DNA of 64,000 nucleotides from Gemmatimonadales bacterium. GTDB lineage: Bacteria > Gemmatimonadota > Gemmatimonadetes > Gemmatimonadales > GWC2-71-9. Both the position numbers and the translations under genes were made by a program. Below the pieces are notes generated by a model. It was not told the origin of the DNA. It saw only the letters and a program-made list of their open reading frames with translations, and did no database searches. The stretch is taken from positions 6,398-70,397 of the forward strand of contig JAWKQM010000015.1 of the NCBI GenBank assembly GCA_041390145.1, read 5' to 3'. Below, one piece after another: positions 1-9,398 of this stretch (its first letter is position 1; every line of letters starts with the position of its first letter).

Positions 1-1
1 C

Positions 2-939
<938 letters not shown>

Positions 940-940
<1 letters not shown>

Positions 941-1347
941 TGCGCGAACTGACCGAGGCGCAACTGGTGGCCGAAGGCGAGGAACTCGGGCGTACGCTCC
1001 CGCCCGGCGCCATCCTGCTCTTCGAGGGCGACCTCGGCGCGGGCAAGACCACCTTCATCCGCGCCATCGCGCGGGGCCTCGGGGTCGAGGCGCCGGCCAC
1101 GAGTCCGACCTATTCGCTGGTTCATCGGTACCGCGGGGGGCGGGGCCCGGTCTTCCACCTCGATTGCTACCGGCTGCGGGATCCCGACGAGGCCGCCGAC
1201 CTCGATTGGGAGGCCCTGCTCGACGAAGGCGACGCCGTGTTGATCGAATGGCCGGAGAAGGCGGGCGCCTGGGTGCCGGAGCCCACCATGCGCTTCCGAC
1301 TCACGCATCTCGACGATCCGGGTCGTCGCGGGCTGGAGTCGTTCTGA
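940..1347 (+). CDS. tsaE: tRNA t6A biosynthesis ATPase TsaE
   Basis: TsaE is the small ATPase that works with TsaB and TsaD to make N6-threonylcarbamoyl-adenosine at tRNA position 37. The 135-residue protein has the family length. It has a P-loop GDLGAGKTT at residues 30-38, the SPTYSLVHRY segment, the HLDCYRLRD motif and a WPEKA motif near residue 105. The start ATG overlaps the uvrB stop and its own TGA overlaps the tsaB ATG, giving a tight uvrB-tsaE-tsaB-rimI run. tsaE beside tsaB and rimI is a common arrangement. No oddity was seen. Confidence 0.95.
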
Positions 1348-2066
1348 TGTGGCTCGCGCTCGAAACCTCCTCCGACCGCGCGTCGGTTGCGGTGGGCCGG
1401 CCCGGGGAGGTGCGCGCCGAGGTCAGCCTGGAGGGGGCGCGCAAACACGCCGGCGCGCTGCCCCGGCTGATCGAGGAGGCGCTGGCCCAGGCCGGCACCG
1501 ATCTGGCCGCGCTCACCGATGTCGTCCTCGGCGACGGTCCAGGGAGTTTCACTGGTCTGCGGGTGGGAGCGTCGGTTGCCAAGGCCCTGGTGCGCACCCA
1601 CGGGCTGGCGTTCCACACCACGCCGGCGCTGGCTGGCGTCGCCTGGTCGGCCGGCGCCTCTCCCGCGGAGCGTGTGCTCGCCGTGGCGAACGCGCTCCGG
1701 GGCGAGGTGTATGCGGCGGAGTACCGGTTTCCGGAGGGACGACTCGAGGTTCTGCAGGAGCCGACGGTCTGGCTCCCGGAACGGTTGCTCGCCGACTGCC
1801 CCGTCCCCGATGTCGTGTGCGGGGTCCTTCCGGCGGGGCTGGCCGAGCGCCTGGGCGAATGGAGTTCGGGGTATCATCCCCGCGCCGTTCGCGGGGTGGC
1901 CACCGCTGGTGCGCTGCTCGCCCTCGCGGCGCGCCAGGATGGCGTGAAGCGGATCGCCGATCCGGCGGGCTGGGAGCCCAGGTACGGTCGCCCGGCGGAG
2001 GCGCAGGCCAAGTGGGAGCGGGACCATGGACAGTCACTTCCCGATACGCCCGGCCACCTTCGCTGA
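1347..2066 (+). CDS. tsaB: tRNA t6A biosynthesis protein TsaB
   Basis: TsaB is the ASKHA-fold partner of TsaD in t6A synthesis. The protein of 239 residues starts at an ATG that overlaps the tsaE stop (TGATG). It shows the family N-terminus (LALETSSDRASVAV), the conserved GDGPGSFTGLRVG motif around residues 65-77 and the ANALRGEVYAAEY segment. The last 41 bases overlap rimI in another frame, a large overlap that implies coupling. An in-frame extension upstream to 891 exists but lies wholly inside tsaE and uvrB, so I reject it. Confidence 0.95.
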   Translation: MWLALETSSDRASVAVGRPGEVRAEVSLEGARKHAGALPRLIEEALAQAGTDLAALTDVVLGDGPGSFTGLRVGASVAKALVRTHGLAFHTTPALAGVAWSAGASPAERVLAVANALRGEVYAAEYRFPEGRLEVLQEPTVWLPERLLADCPVPDVVCGVLPAGLAERLGEWSSGYHPRAVRGVATAGALLALAARQDGVKRIADPAGWEPRYGRPAEAQAKWERDHGQSLPDTPGHLR

Positions 2067-2514
2067 CGCGGCGGCCATGGCCGCCATCGAGCGTCGGTGC
2101 TTCTCGGATCCCTGGCCGTTGGAGGGGTTCCGGGAGGTGTTCGGGCTGCCGGGGACAGTCGCGCTCGTCATGACCGAGGCCGACGAGCCAGTCGGGTATT
2201 TCCTCGCCCGCGAAATTCTTGGGACGGCCGAAGTGCTGAACCTCGCCATCGTGCCGGAGCAGCGGGGGCAGGGACTCGGAGCCCGGCTGCTCGATGCGGG
2301 GCTCGCGGCGGTCAAGGCGCGTGGGGGGACCGAGGTCTTTCTGGAGGTGAGGGCGTCCAATGCCGTGGCGCAATCACTGTACGCCGGACGCGGGTTCCGG
2401 ACCGAGGGCCGCCGGCGGGGTTATTATCGGCGGCCCGACGAGGACGCGCTGGTGCTCCGGCTGGTCATGGCCCCGGTGCGGTCGAATGATGGTGACGGCG
2501 AGACATTGGTGTAG
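2026..2514 (+). CDS. rimI: Ribosomal-protein alanine N-acetyltransferase (GNAT family)
   Basis: This GNAT acetyltransferase of 162 residues resembles RimI, which acetylates the N-terminal alanine of ribosomal protein S18 using acetyl-CoA. The acetyl-CoA pyrophosphate loop is clear (EQRGQGLGARLL, residues 79-90), preceded by the LNLAIVPE strand. The RimI-type end EVRASNAVAQSLYAGRGF then follows, with a Tyr-rich GYYRRPDEDALVLRL tail. The start lies 41 bases inside tsaB. The tsaE-tsaB-rimI context supports RimI over other GNAT enzymes. It is the last gene of this operon. Confidence 0.9.
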   Translation: MDSHFPIRPATFADAAAMAAIERRCFSDPWPLEGFREVFGLPGTVALVMTEADEPVGYFLAREILGTAEVLNLAIVPEQRGQGLGARLLDAGLAAVKARGGTEVFLEVRASNAVAQSLYAGRGFRTEGRRRGYYRRPDEDALVLRLVMAPVRSNDGDGETLV

Positions 2515-2586
2515 ATTTGGACTGTCAGGGGCAGTACCGTACGGCTGTCCGCAGTCCCGAACCCTGTTGATGCGTGGGAGGTCATT

Positions 2587-3063
2587 GTGAGTCGGAGTCT
2601 GAACAAGGTCCAACTGATCGGGAATCTCGGGGCAGATCCGGAGGTGCGCAGCACCAACAACGGCTCCCGCGTGGCCACCCTCTCGGTTGCCACCAGCCGC
2701 CAGTGGACCGGCAAGAGCGGCGACAAGCAGGAAAAGACGGAGTGGCACCGGGTCATCCTCTGGAACACCAATTTCAGCAAGCTGGCCGACATCGCCGAGA
2801 AGTATTGCAAGAAGGGCGACAAGGTCTACATCGAGGGGGCCATCGAATACCGCACCTGGCAGGACCGCGAGGGGCAGACGAAGTACACCACCGAAATCAA
2901 CGGCCGCGAGCTGATCCTGCTCGGCGGGCGGAGCGGGGGGGCCTCGGACGACTCCTACAGCTCGTCGAAGGTGGGGGCCGCCGCCTCCGCCCCGAAGAAG
3001 GACGAGTCCTTCGACGACTTTCCCGAGGCCCTCGACGGCGAGGACGACGACCTGCCGTTCTAG
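2587..3063 (+). CDS. ssb: Single-stranded DNA-binding protein
   Basis: SSB coats single-stranded DNA during replication, repair and recombination. The protein of 158 residues begins at GTG (SRSLNKVQLIGNLGADPEV). It has an OB-fold over about residues 1-110 (WHRVILWNTNFSKLADIAEKYCKKGDKVYIEGAIEYRTWQD), then a short Gly/Ser/Ala linker. The acidic tail ends in DDDLPF, the docking tip for partner proteins. An AGGTC sequence lies just before the start and a strong terminator follows at 3087-3135, so the transcript ends here. The 72-base gap after rimI could hold its own promoter; none was clear to me. Confidence 0.97.
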   Translation: MSRSLNKVQLIGNLGADPEVRSTNNGSRVATLSVATSRQWTGKSGDKQEKTEWHRVILWNTNFSKLADIAEKYCKKGDKVYIEGAIEYRTWQDREGQTKYTTEINGRELILLGGRSGGASDDSYSSSKVGAAASAPKKDESFDDFPEALDGEDDDLPF

Positions 3064-3086
3064 CCCGGCTGGTGCCCTGGTGGATC

Positions 3087-3135
3087 GAGGCCGAGGGCAG
3101 GGGGAGGTCCCCCTGCCGTCGGCCTCCCGTCTTTT
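3087..3135 (+). terminator. Rho-independent terminator after ssb
   Basis: A long GC-rich hairpin: GAGGCCGAGGGCAGGGGG (from 3087) pairs with CCCCCTGCCGTCGGCCTC (to 3126) around a short AGGT loop, with one mismatch. It is followed by CCGTCTTTT. It lies 24 bases after the ssb stop. Confidence 0.85.
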
Positions 3136-3215
3136 GGGGGAGGAGGGCACAGCTCTTGCTTTTTGGTCGGGCCAGTCGCTTCCGTCGCTGAGGAAGTGGA
3201 GCAGGTCTGGACCTC

Positions 3216-3244
3216 TTAGCTTTTGTCCCGCAACGTGTTACATT
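3216..3244 (+). promoter_or_regulatory. Possible promoter for the LysM gene
   Basis: TTAGCT at 3216-3221 and TACATT at 3239-3244 are separated by 17 bases in the 276-base gap between ssb and the LysM gene. The -10 is good and the -35 is weak. It would leave an untranslated leader of about 90 bases. The rest of the gap (3136-3339) shows no gene. Confidence 0.35.
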
Positions 3245-3339
3245 GTGGGCGAGCGGGCTGGCCGACTGCCCGGTACTGCGTTGCAAATCACCGCAACCGT
3301 TTCCGGAAACCGAAGCGCCTCTACACCACAAGGACACCC

Positions 3340-4578
3340 ATGGCTATGCGCAATGCGTCGACGGGGCAGTTCTCCGTGAGGGCTTTCCTGGTCGCCAGCC
3401 TCCTGGCCGGCGTCCCGGCAATCGCCCTGGCCCAGAACACCACCGTCCCCGAGACCCACACGGTCAAGAAGGGCGACACCCTCTGGGATCTCGCCAAGAC
3501 GTATTTCGGCGATCCGCTTACCTGGCCCCAGATCTACAAGATGAACACTGCCGTCATCGAGGATCCACACTGGATCTATCCTGGCGAAGTGCTCCAGCTG
3601 GCGGGTACGGCCCCGAGTGTCATTCCGGCCGAACCGACCCAACCGGCCGCAGCGGCGCCGGTGGCGGCGGCGCCCGGACTGGTGGAGGTCGCACCGGCTC
3701 CCGCCGGTGAGCCCCGCCCTGCCGTCGAGCCCGAGGTGTACGCCGAGGCGCCTGCGCCGGCTCCCGGCGGCGGTGGCGCGCGTGCCGCGGGCCCGATCCC
3801 CGGCGACCCCACGAAGCTCTTCGGGACGAGCAACGCCCAGGGCGCCACCGGCGACCAGTTGGTGTCGTACACCGAGAAGGCCTACCGTCCCCTGCGTCCC
3901 GGTGAGTTCTACAGCGCCGGCTTCCTCACCGAAGACCAGAAGCTGAGCTACGGTGAGGTGCTGGGCGATGTGGAGCCGCCGATGGTGGCCAATCTGCAGC
4001 CGCCGTCCACGGCCAACCAGTTCTCGCGAATCGGCATCGTCCCCCCGAAGGGCGCCACCTACCAGGTGGGCGACTCGTTGGCGGTGGCCAAGCGGATTAC
4101 CAGCTACGCCGGGTATGGCGATGTGATCTGGCCCACCGGGCTCGTGCGCGTCGTCGAGGTGACTCCGGAGCAGGCGACTGCGATCATCCTCAAACAGTAC
4201 GGCCGCATTCGCATCGGACAGGTCGCGCTGCCGCTGGAGCGCTTCAGCCCGGGCGGGTCGGGGCGCGCAGTGCCGGTCGCCGACGGCATCGAGGCCAAGG
4301 TCATTCAGGCCCGGTCAAGCAACGTCCTGACCGAGCAGCAGACGATCCTCTTCCTCGACAAGGGTCGCGAGGAGGGTGTGGCGCCGGGCGATGTGTTCGA
4401 GCTCTGGCGGACGCCCGAGGCGCGCTGGGATGCCGCGTACACGGTCGCCGAGCCGATGGCCCGGCTCCAGATTGTGCGCGTGGGTGAGCACACCTCATCC
4501 GCGCTGGTCGTTCGCGTCATCTCGGCCGACATCAAGCCGGGGACCACGGCCAAGCAGGTCGCCAAACTGCCGAACTGA
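3340..4578 (+). CDS. Secreted LysM peptidoglycan-binding protein
   Basis: This exported protein of 412 residues probably binds peptidoglycan. A signal peptide spans about residues 1-31 (positive N-terminus, FLVASLLAGVPAIALA, cut before QNT). A LysM domain follows at about residues 39-88 (HTVKKGDTLWDLAKTYFGDPLTWPQIY..WIYPGEVL). An Ala/Pro-rich linker of about 80 residues then leads to a globular C-terminal part with beta-rich segments such as VAKRITSYAGYGDVIWPTGLVRVVEV. I do not recognise a named domain there. The ATG at 3340 is chosen because it sits at the signal peptide; an upstream GTG-type extension would hide it. It stands alone between two terminators. Confidence 0.85.
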   Translation: MAMRNASTGQFSVRAFLVASLLAGVPAIALAQNTTVPETHTVKKGDTLWDLAKTYFGDPLTWPQIYKMNTAVIEDPHWIYPGEVLQLAGTAPSVIPAEPTQPAAAAPVAAAPGLVEVAPAPAGEPRPAVEPEVYAEAPAPAPGGGGARAAGPIPGDPTKLFGTSNAQGATGDQLVSYTEKAYRPLRPGEFYSAGFLTEDQKLSYGEVLGDVEPPMVANLQPPSTANQFSRIGIVPPKGATYQVGDSLAVAKRITSYAGYGDVIWPTGLVRVVEVTPEQATAIILKQYGRIRIGQVALPLERFSPGGSGRAVPVADGIEAKVIQARSSNVLTEQQTILFLDKGREEGVAPGDVFELWRTPEARWDAAYTVAEPMARLQIVRVGEHTSSALVVRVISADIKPGTTAKQVAKLPN

Positions 4579-4602
4579 GTTCGCCCCACTTTCGTACCCC
4601 GA

Positions 4603-4652
4603 GCACGCGGGGCCACCCGCCCTTCACGGGTCGGCCCCGCGTGCTTCGTTTT
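4603..4652 (+). terminator. Rho-independent terminator after the LysM gene
   Basis: GCACGCGGGGCC at 4603-4614 pairs perfectly with GGCCCCGCGTGC at 4633-4644. The stem is extended by ACCCG (4615-4619) with CGGGT (4627-4631), leaving one bulged base. A T-rich run (TTCGTTTT) follows. It separates the LysM gene from the epimerase-Tol operon. Confidence 0.9.
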
Positions 4653-4674
4653 ACCCTCACCCCTGAGGCTGGAC

Positions 4675-5622
4675 ATGGCTCGACGTGCCCTTGTGACCGG
4701 CGGTGCCGGCTTTATCGGCTCCCACATCGTGGAGGCGTATCTCGCCGCCGGATGGGAAGTCACCGCGCTGGACGACCTTTCCCGCGGGAAGGCGTCCCAG
4801 GTGCCGGATGGCGTCCCCCTCGTCGTCGCCGATATCCGCTCCGACCTGGCGCGCACCACGGTCGCGACCGGCGGCTTCGACGTCCTCAACCATCATGCGG
4901 CGCAGATTGACGTCCGCTTCTCGGTCGAGCAGCCGGCGGCCGACGCCGACATCAACATCGCCGGCTTCGTCAACATGCTCGATGGGGCCGGGCAGGGCGG
5001 GGTCCAGCGCGTGGTCTTCGCCAGCAGCGGGGGCGTGGTGTACGGCGATCCCGATGTCATTCCCACCCCGGAATCCGCCCCGAAACGGCCCGTATCCCCG
5101 TACGGGGTGAGCAAACTCGCGGGGGAGCACTACCTGCGTGCCCTCGGCGGGTTGCACGGGTTCGAGGGGGTCGCCTTGCGGTATGCCAACGTCTGCGGAC
5201 CCCGCCAGGATCCCAAGTCCGAGGCCGGCGTGGTCTCCATTTTCGTGTCCCGACTCCTGGCCGGCCAGCCGCTGGCCATTTTCGGAGACGGAAAGCAGAC
5301 GCGTGATTATGTTTCTGTCTTGGATGTCGCCCGCGCGAATGTGCTGGCGAGCACAGCGCCGCTCGCGTCGGGTGACGATCATGACACCCGGGCGTTCAAC
5401 ATCGCGACCGGGATCGAGCGCTCCGTGCTCGAGCTGGCCGACATTGCGGGGAAGGTGACCGGGCAGACCCCGGTGCTGAAGATGGAGCCGGCGCGTCCGG
5501 GCGAAATCCTCCGCAGTGCACTGGACCCGAAGAAAGCCGCCGACGCACTCGGCTGGCGGCCCGAAATGCCGTTCGACGACAATCTCGCGCTGCTCATGGA
5601 ATGGTTCCAAACGGAGGGGTAA
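4675..5622 (+). CDS. NAD-dependent nucleotide-sugar epimerase/dehydratase (GalE-like)
   Basis: This extended short-chain dehydrogenase of 315 residues most likely interconverts a UDP-sugar for surface polysaccharide. The NAD-binding GGAGFIGSH (residues 8-16) is followed by DDLSRGK, a catalytic SSGGVVYGD region and the YGVSKLAGE active-site Tyr/Lys pair near residue 143. YANVCGPRQDP and GDGKQTRDYVSVLDVARA are typical of GalE-like UDP-glucose or UDP-GlcNAc 4-epimerases. Its TAA overlaps the tolQ ATG by one base, so it is co-translated with the Tol genes, which is an unusual partner. The exact substrate cannot be told from sequence. Confidence 0.88.
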   Translation: MARRALVTGGAGFIGSHIVEAYLAAGWEVTALDDLSRGKASQVPDGVPLVVADIRSDLARTTVATGGFDVLNHHAAQIDVRFSVEQPAADADINIAGFVNMLDGAGQGGVQRVVFASSGGVVYGDPDVIPTPESAPKRPVSPYGVSKLAGEHYLRALGGLHGFEGVALRYANVCGPRQDPKSEAGVVSIFVSRLLAGQPLAIFGDGKQTRDYVSVLDVARANVLASTAPLASGDDHDTRAFNIATGIERSVLELADIAGKVTGQTPVLKMEPARPGEILRSALDPKKAADALGWRPEMPFDDNLALLMEWFQTEG

Positions 5623-6335
5623 TGCTCCTGCAGGTCGGTGGCGCGGTTCCGCGCTCGTCGTTTGAGCTTCTGCAACAGGCCGGCGGCGAGACCAAGATCG
5701 TCCTTGCTGTCACCGCCCTCTTCTCCATCGTTTCCTGGTTCATCATCGGCCTCAAATGGTGGCAGTTCCGCCGGATCCGCCGCCAGGCGGATCACTTCTT
5801 CACGGAGCTGGAGCGGACCACCCGCCTGCAGGAGGCGTACACCATCCTGATGAAGCAGCCCCCCTCGCCGTACAATCGGCTCTTCCGCGAGGGGATGAAC
5901 TTCTACAGCGAACTCCGGCCCGGCGCCCTGCGCGACGAGGCGCCGGCCTCCCGCGCCTCGCTCAGCATGACGCAGCTCGAGGCGCTCAAGATGGTGCTTG
6001 GCAAGGAAGTCTCCGCCGAGCGCGAGCTGGCCGCCCACCTCGTTCCCTGGCTCGCCACCATCGGCGCGGTCAGCCCGCTCCTCGGTCTGCTCGGCACCGT
6101 CCTCGGCATCATGGACGCCTTCATCGGCATCGCCGCCAAGGGATCGGGCAACATCGCGGCGGTGGCGCCTGGCGTTGCCGAGGCCCTCATTACCACGGTG
6201 GCGGGCCTCGCCACCGCCATTCCCGCCATGATGGCGTACAACTTCTTCGTCCATCGGACCCGCGTGTTTGCCGGGGAACTCGAGGGGTTCGCCAACGAGC
6301 TCATCGGCACCATGGCGCGCGAGGGGTTGCTCTAG
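5622..6335 (+). CDS. tolQ: TolQ/ExbB/MotA-family proton channel protein
   Basis: TolQ forms with TolR the inner-membrane proton-driven motor that energises TolA and the Tol-Pal system during outer-membrane constriction. The protein has 237 residues. TM1 is near residues 22-42 (IVLAVTALFSIVSWFIIGL), with a cytoplasmic loop holding NRLFREG. Two C-terminal TMs carry the family signature WLATIGAVSPLLGLLGTVLG and ALITTVAGLATAIPAMMAYNFF. The ATG at 5622 is preferred over 5601: it has a GGAGGGG Shine-Dalgarno and overlaps the previous stop. Neighbours tolR, tolA, tolB, pal and cpoB make TolQ rather than ExbB or MotA the reading. Confidence 0.93.
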   Translation: MLLQVGGAVPRSSFELLQQAGGETKIVLAVTALFSIVSWFIIGLKWWQFRRIRRQADHFFTELERTTRLQEAYTILMKQPPSPYNRLFREGMNFYSELRPGALRDEAPASRASLSMTQLEALKMVLGKEVSAERELAAHLVPWLATIGAVSPLLGLLGTVLGIMDAFIGIAAKGSGNIAAVAPGVAEALITTVAGLATAIPAMMAYNFFVHRTRVFAGELEGFANELIGTMAREGLL

Positions 6336-6770
6336 GTGGCCCGGCTCGGCGGGCTGGGCGGTGGTGGCGACGACGGCGACATGCACCTCAGCGCCGACAT
6401 CAACGTCACCTCGCTGGTGGACGTCGCGTTCGTGCTGCTGATCATCTTCATGATCGCCGCGCCGCTGATGACGGGCGGCGTCGATGTGCAGTTGCCGCAG
6501 GCCGAGGCGAGGCCGCTCCCCTCCAAGGAAGGGATGGTCGTCTCGGTCGATCGGGAAGGCCGGATCTTCATCGACCAGACCAAGGTCACCTACAACGACT
6601 TCCGCGTGACCTTCAAGGCGCTGGTCGAGAGCCGGAAGCCGTCTGGCGTCTACCTGCGCGCCGACCAGCGGGTGCCCTACGGCGACGTGGTGCGGGTCCT
6701 CGCGGTCATCCGGAACAGCGGCATCAAGGACGTCGGGTTGGTGGCTGAGGAGGAGGACCAGACCAAGTGA
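6336..6770 (+). CDS. tolR: TolR/ExbD-family motor protein
   Basis: The protein of 144 residues starts at a GTG directly after the tolQ stop. It has a single TM near residues 22-45 (VTSLVDVAFVLLIIFMIAAPLMT), where the conserved proton-path aspartate of the motor is visible in SLVDVAFVLLIIF. A periplasmic domain follows (ADQRVPYGDVVRVLAVIRNSGIKDVGLVAE) that resembles the TolR/ExbD dimer domain. It overlaps tolA by four bases. Operon position fixes it as TolR. Confidence 0.93.
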   Translation: MARLGGLGGGGDDGDMHLSADINVTSLVDVAFVLLIIFMIAAPLMTGGVDVQLPQAEARPLPSKEGMVVSVDREGRIFIDQTKVTYNDFRVTFKALVESRKPSGVYLRADQRVPYGDVVRVLAVIRNSGIKDVGLVAEEEDQTK

Positions 6771-7492
6771 GCCGTCCGGTGGCAGTGCGGCGGCGGGCGC
6801 CTGAGGTGGCGGCGGGGGCGGCAGGGAGCGCACTGGTCCATCTGCTTGCACTCGCCCTGCTGGTCGTCGGGGTCAAGGCGCCGCCGGCGATGGCGCCGGT
6901 CTACGCGGTGGAACTGGTGGCAGCCCCGGCCCCCACGGCCAACAAGCGCCCCGCCCCCGAGGCGGTGACCCGACCGGTGGAACAGCCCGACCCCGGCCCG
7001 CCGGTGACCAAACCGAACAAGGTCTCCCCGATCCCGTCCGCCAAGGCGCCCCCGAAACCGAAGGCGACGGCGCCGAAGACCACCACCACGCCCGCCAAGC
7101 GGGAGCCGGCGCCCCGGTCCGAGTCCAAGACCGTCCCGGCCCCCGGGGAGACGCCGAGTACCGGCAACGACGCGGTCAACATCAAGACCCCCGGCCTGCA
7201 GTTCGCCTATCCGGAGTACTTGCGGAACATCGTGGCGCAGGTCTATCGCCGCTGGGATCGTCCCGGCGGGAACCAGAGCCTGCGGGCCGAGGTGAGTTTC
7301 TTCATTCTGCGGGATGGCAGCGTGCGTGATATTCGATTCGTGACCCCCTCTGGCAACTTCAGTTTCGACCTCAGCGCGCAGGGCGCCGTGGAGGCCGCCG
7401 GGAAGGCGCAGGCGTTCGGGCCGCTCCCTGATGGGTACGAAGCCGACGTGCTGCCGGTGAGTTTCTTCTTCACCCCGCAGGCGGGCTCGTGA
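6767..7492 (+). CDS. tolA: TolA/TonB-family periplasm-spanning protein
   Basis: The protein of 241 residues begins at GTG. One N-terminal TM (about residues 16-42, AGSALVHLLALALLVVGVKA) follows a basic start. A Pro/Lys/Ala-rich extended stretch of roughly 80 residues comes next. The C-terminal domain has the TonB/TolA pattern (YPEYLRNIVAQVYRRWDRP..LRAEVSFFILRDGSVRDIRFVTPSGN). Such proteins carry motor force from TolQR to the outer membrane. The spacer is proline-rich as in TonB, not the alanine helix of enterobacterial TolA; the position between tolR and tolB supports TolA. It shares four bases with tolB. Confidence 0.85.
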   Translation: MSRPVAVRRRAPEVAAGAAGSALVHLLALALLVVGVKAPPAMAPVYAVELVAAPAPTANKRPAPEAVTRPVEQPDPGPPVTKPNKVSPIPSAKAPPKPKATAPKTTTTPAKREPAPRSESKTVPAPGETPSTGNDAVNIKTPGLQFAYPEYLRNIVAQVYRRWDRPGGNQSLRAEVSFFILRDGSVRDIRFVTPSGNFSFDLSAQGAVEAAGKAQAFGPLPDGYEADVLPVSFFFTPQAGS

Positions 7493-8781
7493 ACCGGCTC
7501 CTTCTGACAGGCCTGCTGCTGGCGGCTGTGTCGCCCCTCTCGGCCCAGGACCCCACCCCGCCGCTGGACCGCGGGGTGCGGGTGGGTATCACCTACCAGC
7601 CCGGCACGCGTCCCCGCCTCGTCATGCTGCCGGGGCCGGGTCTCGACTCGGTCCGCGCCATCATCCAGCGCGACCTCGACTTCAGCGACCGGTTCGAGGT
7701 GCTGCCGCTGGCGCCGAGCGGCTCATCGGTGGCGTCCACGATCAACTATCAGCTGTATCGGACCCTTGGCGCGGAATACGGCGTCGAGGTGCGGGCGAGC
7801 GCCGCCGGCGCGGCGGTGCGGCTGCACGATATCGGTGGCGGGACGGTGCGGCAGGAGCAGTCGTTCACCATTCCGGCGGAGTCGTCGCCCGACTTCCGGA
7901 TGGCGGTCCACCGGATTTCGGACGAGGTCGTGCGCTGGGTGACGGGCACCCCCGGGGTCGCCGCCACCCGCCTGCTCCTGCTGATCGACCGGCGCGCCTA
8001 TCGCATCGACAGTGACGGCGCGGCCATGACGGCGGTGACCCCCGCTTCCGAGACGATTCTGTCACCGACCTGGTCGCCGGACGGCCGCTCCATCGCGTAC
8101 ACCCGCTTCCTCGACGGGTCGGGTCCTATCATGCTGCTGAACCTGGCCACGGGCCGGTCACAGCGGGTCGCCGGGACCGAGTCCCAACTGAACTTTACGC
8201 CTGCCTTTTCGCCGGACGGCCGGACACTGGCCTTCGCCCGGACCGACCAGGAGGGCGGCACGGACATTTTTGCGGTCAACATTGTGGATCAGTGCTGTCT
8301 CCGACGGTTGACCGTGGGGCGTTTCGCGGATAACCTTTCGCCCACGTACGCGCCGGATGGTCGACGGATCGCGTTCGTTTCGACGCGCCCCGGCACCCCG
8401 CAGATCTACGTGATGTCGTCGGACGGGACTGACCAGGAGCTGCTGGCCCCTTATGATTATGGGGCGACCGGCGCGTCAAATGCGCCGGAATGGTCGCCGG
8501 ATGGCGCGTCCGTGGCGTTTCACCGGGACATCGACCGCGCGCCGCAAGTCTTTATTCTCGAGGTGGGCAGCCGACGGTTCAAGCAGCTGACTTCGAGTGG
8601 TCGCAACTCCGATCCGACCTGGGCCCCCGACGGCCGCCACCTCGCGTTCGTCTCCGACCGGAGCGGACGGCAGCAGGTCTGGATCATCGATACGGAGACG
8701 GGGCGCATTCGCCAGATCGCAACCTCCGGCGACGTCCGTCTCCCGCATTGGTCCCGCCGACTGGGCGGTACTGCACCGTAA
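7489..8781 (+). CDS. tolB: Tol-Pal system protein TolB
   Basis: TolB is the periplasmic beta-propeller that binds Pal and is released by TolA. It has 430 residues from a GTG start. A signal peptide at about residues 1-20 (LLLTGLLLAAVSPLSAQ) is followed by the N-terminal domain (RVGITYQPGTRPRLVMLPG..IIQRDLDFSDRFEVL). At least five propeller repeats follow, marked by SPTWSPDGRSIAYTR, NFTPAFSPDGRTLAFAR, SPTYAPDGRRIAFVS, APEWSPDGASVAFHR and DPTWAPDGRHLAFVS. The length matches the family. It overlaps tolA by four bases, and pal follows 29 bases later. Confidence 0.95.
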   Translation: MNRLLLTGLLLAAVSPLSAQDPTPPLDRGVRVGITYQPGTRPRLVMLPGPGLDSVRAIIQRDLDFSDRFEVLPLAPSGSSVASTINYQLYRTLGAEYGVEVRASAAGAAVRLHDIGGGTVRQEQSFTIPAESSPDFRMAVHRISDEVVRWVTGTPGVAATRLLLLIDRRAYRIDSDGAAMTAVTPASETILSPTWSPDGRSIAYTRFLDGSGPIMLLNLATGRSQRVAGTESQLNFTPAFSPDGRTLAFARTDQEGGTDIFAVNIVDQCCLRRLTVGRFADNLSPTYAPDGRRIAFVSTRPGTPQIYVMSSDGTDQELLAPYDYGATGASNAPEWSPDGASVAFHRDIDRAPQVFILEVGSRRFKQLTSSGRNSDPTWAPDGRHLAFVSDRSGRQQVWIIDTETGRIRQIATSGDVRLPHWSRRLGGTAP

Positions 8782-8810
8782 CCTCAACACCCCCGATTGG
8801 AGTACCTATT

Positions 8811-9398
8811 ATGAAGTCCCGTTCCCTGATGGTCTTCGCGCTGCTGGCCGCGGCCGCCTGTGGCGGCAAGAAGCCCGCTGAGACCCCGCCACCGACCCCG
8901 GCGCCGGCCCCGATTGACAGCACCGCGATCAAGGCAAGGATGCGGCAGGACTCGATCAACGCCGCTGAGGCGCGTGCGCGCGCCGCCGCCGAGGCTGCGG
9001 CCGCCGCGGCCGCGAAGCTGCAGGCGCAGCTGACCGCGGAAGTGACCTCCATGATTCACTTCGACTTCGACAAGTCGGACATCAAGCCGGAGTACCAGGC
9101 CGATCTCAACCGGAAGGCCGCCATCCTGAAGGCCAACCCGGCCCTCACCATCCAGATCGCCGGCAACTGCGACAACCGCGGATCTGACGAGTACAACCTT
9201 GCCCTCGGCAATCGCCGCGCGGCGGCCGCCCAGCGGTACCTGATCAACCAGGGCGTCTCGGCCGGCCAGATCAGCATCGTGTCGTACGGCGAAGAGCGCC
9301 CGGTGGACCCGGCCAACAATGAGACGGCCTGGGCCATGAACCGGAACGACCAGTTCACGCCGACGGCCGGCGGCAACAACTTGATGGCGCCGAAGTGA
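8811..9398 (+). CDS. pal: Peptidoglycan-associated lipoprotein Pal
   Basis: Pal anchors the outer membrane to peptidoglycan and is the target of TolB/TolA. It has 195 residues. The lipobox ALLAAAAC puts the lipidated Cys near residue 17. A Pro-rich and then Ala/Arg-rich helical linker leads to an OmpA-like domain (IHFDFDKSDIKPEYQADLNRKAAIL..IQIAGNCDNRGSDEYNLALGNRRAAAAQRYLINQG) over about residues 82-180. The typical HxDxRG is here GNCDNRG. The ATG at 8811 has GGAG eight bases upstream and begins the signal peptide; earlier in-frame starts would read back into tolB. It overlaps cpoB by four bases. Confidence 0.95.
   Translation: MKSRSLMVFALLAAAACGGKKPAETPPPTPAPAPIDSTAIKARMRQDSINAAEARARAAAEAAAAAAAKLQAQLTAEVTSMIHFDFDKSDIKPEYQADLNRKAAILKANPALTIQIAGNCDNRGSDEYNLALGNRRAAAAQRYLINQGVSAGQISIVSYGEERPVDPANNETAWAMNRNDQFTPTAGGNNLMAPK

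Noticed and set aside
3223..3339. Longer start for the LysM protein
   Set aside because: The added residues would bury the signal peptide that begins at 3340.
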